NCBI RefSeq assembly: GCF_002327185.1
Contig: NZ_CP018624.1
Coordinates: 1,550,001-1,614,000, forward strand
DNA: 64,000 nucleotides
Source of the DNA: Clostridium chauvoei
Lineage (GTDB): Bacteria; Bacillota; Clostridia; Clostridiales; Clostridiaceae
Direction: 5' to 3'
The notes beneath the pieces are model-generated. The model had not been told where the DNA came from. It was given only the letters and a program-made list of their open reading frames with translations, and did not search any database. Shown piece after piece: positions 62,893-64,000 of this stretch. A program made the translations under genes and the position numbers. Positions within the stretch are counted from its first letter, which is position 1. Each line of letters opens with the position of its first letter.

Positions 62893-63936
62893 TTATTTAT
62901 CTCTAATTGAGAATTTATATATGGTTTCTTTATTATATTCTTCACCTTTCTTTAAGAAAGAATGATTAACAAAACAACTATCTTTACCTATTGGTGGACT
63001 TTGAGTTTCTACAGCTATAGCACCTCTTCTCTTAGGTTTTTCTCCTGACTCTAGTATTTCTTCATCTGGAAAGTTTAAAGAGTATAGTACTACAGATTTT
63101 TGATTTGTAAATACATCCATCACTCTACCTGAAGATTTATGATAAAGTCTAAGCTTTATTTTATTTCCTCCATTAAGTATCCATGGATGATCATATCCTT
63201 GACCTATTTTAAGTTGAGGATCCTCTTCTTCTATATCTCTACCAATAAGTTTAGGAATAGTAAAATCAAAGGCAGTTCCATTTATATTAAGTAATTTCCC
63301 TGTAGGTGCTTGTGTCTCGTCAAGCTCTACTAAAAAATCACTGTCTATATATAAGTGATGATCTAAAATATCCCCTCTTTGATTTCCACTTAAATTAAAA
63401 TAACTATGATTTGTAAGATTTAATAAAGTATCTTCATCACTAATACCTTTATAAGTTATTTTAAATGTATTGTCTTCAGTAACGGTATATCTAACTGTTA
63501 CATTTAAGTTTCCAGGATAACCTTCTTCGTTATTAGGACTAAAACATTTTAATTCTACATAAGCCTCATTTTCTAATATTTCTGTTGAAGCTTCCATTAT
63601 CTTTTTATCAAAGCCAGTATTTCCTCCATGCCCTTGATTTGCTCCATAATTTTTATTTAACTTTAAAAGCTTATCATTTAATTTTACTTCTCCACCACAG
63701 ATTCTTCCTGAAGTTCTTCCGATTAAAGCTCCATAATAAGATGGATTTTCTAAATATACGTTTATATCTTTATATTTCATAACAACATTTTCAAGGTTTC
63801 CATTTTTATCTGGAACTATAACATCTGTTATTATTCCTCCGTAATTTAATACATTAATCCCAAAGCCTTTAGAATTTCTAATTTCATAACTTATTATATC
63901 TTTTGAATTATTTACCATAGTATTTTTTATTTGCAT
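62893..63936 (-). CDS. galM: Aldose 1-epimerase (mutarotase)
   Basis: Interconverts alpha and beta anomers of galactose and glucose (347 aa). Family marks: YGALIGRTSGRI, GHGGNTGFDKK, the catalytic His in LTNHSYFNLSG, GQGYDHPWILNGG and the catalytic Glu in AVETQSPPIG. AGGTGAT precedes the ATG. It starts 8 bases after the stop of another gene that runs off the window, so it is the last gene of an operon, plausibly galactose metabolism. Confidence 0.95.
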   Translation of the reverse strand: MQIKNTMVNNSKDIISYEIRNSKGFGINVLNYGGIITDVIVPDKNGNLENVVMKYKDINVYLENPSYYGALIGRTSGRICGGEVKLNDKLLKLNKNYGANQGHGGNTGFDKKIMEASTEILENEAYVELKCFSPNNEEGYPGNLNVTVRYTVTEDNTFKITYKGISDEDTLLNLTNHSYFNLSGNQRGDILDHHLYIDSDFLVELDETQAPTGKLLNINGTAFDFTIPKLIGRDIEEEDPQLKIGQGYDHPWILNGGNKIKLRLYHKSSGRVMDVFTNQKSVVLYSLNFPDEEILESGEKPKRRGAIAVETQSPPIGKDSCFVNHSFLKKGEEYNKETIYKFSIRDK

Positions 63937-63944
63937 TTAATCAC

Positions 63945-64000
63945 CTACAATCCAAGAATAAATTTATCAAAGGCATATTGTCCTTTTTCATCTCTCTTGT
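63945..64000 (-). CDS. C-terminal end of an unidentified gene upstream of galM
   Basis: Eighteen codons before a TAG, ending KGQYAFDKFILGL, in frame to the window edge and 8 bases before galM. A galactose-pathway gene such as galT or galK is a guess from position only. Confidence 0.55.
   Translation of the reverse strand, partial: KRDEKGQYAFDKFILGL

Noticed and set aside
1..64000. CRISPR arrays, insertion sequences, prophage or defence island
   Set aside because: No regularly spaced repeats, transposase, integrase, phage structural genes or cas genes were seen.

Overview
The window is a low-GC, densely packed stretch of a chromosome from an anaerobic Firmicute, almost certainly Clostridium sensu stricto. 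This rests on the AT-rich codon use, strong AGGAGG/AGGGGG ribosome binding sites, frequent UUG starts, rho-independent hairpins after most genes, a T-box, a tandem glycine riboswitch, glycyl-radical pyruvate formate-lyase, meso-diaminopimelate dehydrogenase and feoAB. An LPXTG-anchored GH101 mucin O-glycanase suggests a host- or gut-associated species. The species cannot be fixed from sequence inspection alone. No rRNA, tRNA, CRISPR array, prophage or insertion sequence was seen.

Layout. 1-9 kb: small membrane protein, NfeD-stomatin pair, NAD synthetase, deoxynucleoside kinase, Ddh, a HEAT/HIRAN protein and an alpha/beta hydrolase. 9-14.4 kb: the 1716-residue GH101 enzyme with an inserted PA domain. 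14.6-17.2 kb: thioredoxin and a thioredoxin reductase-like flavoprotein lacking the usual NADPH motifs, under a promoter with a CsoR-like palindrome, then the remnant of an ABC exporter and a DUF327 gene. 17.3-26.3 kb: Ca2+ P-type ATPase, polar amino acid ABC importer, CvfB, gamma-carbonic-anhydrase-like protein, PHP phosphoesterase, Lrp regulator and DUF378 protein. 26.3-36.7 kb: HPr-kinase-like protein, PlsC, secreted ComEC-like hydrolase, YprB-like nuclease, Fur-flanked feoAB with a small Cys-rich partner, AI-2E family protein and T-box-controlled argS. 37.1-44 kb: Ppx/GppA-HD protein, an M50 relative without catalytic residues, an LCP protein, birA, arginase and a DnaQ-like exonuclease. 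44-53.5 kb: pflBA, a GNAT-DJ-1 fusion, regulator plus potABCD, and acylphosphatase. 53.5-64 kb: GH73-like protein, riboswitch-controlled alanine/glycine symporter, Cof phosphatase, D-2-hydroxyacid dehydrogenase, YhgE/Pip protein, GH8-like protein, K+ channel, aldose 1-epimerase and the end of one more gene.

Functionally this is mostly core metabolism (NAD, DAP, arginine, pyruvate/formate, iron, polyamine and amino acid uptake) with envelope functions (LCP, GH73, YhgE, GH101). I found no convincing multi-gene novel system. The least ordinary items are the predicted pyridine-nucleotide-independent thioredoxin system with its CsoR-like operator, the M50 pseudoprotease, the stand-alone HPr-kinase-fold protein, the HEAT/HIRAN protein, and several uncharacterised palindromic operators placed on good sigma-A promoters (birA, pot operon, amino acid ABC operon). 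Coordinates of short sites were counted by hand and may be off by one or two bases.
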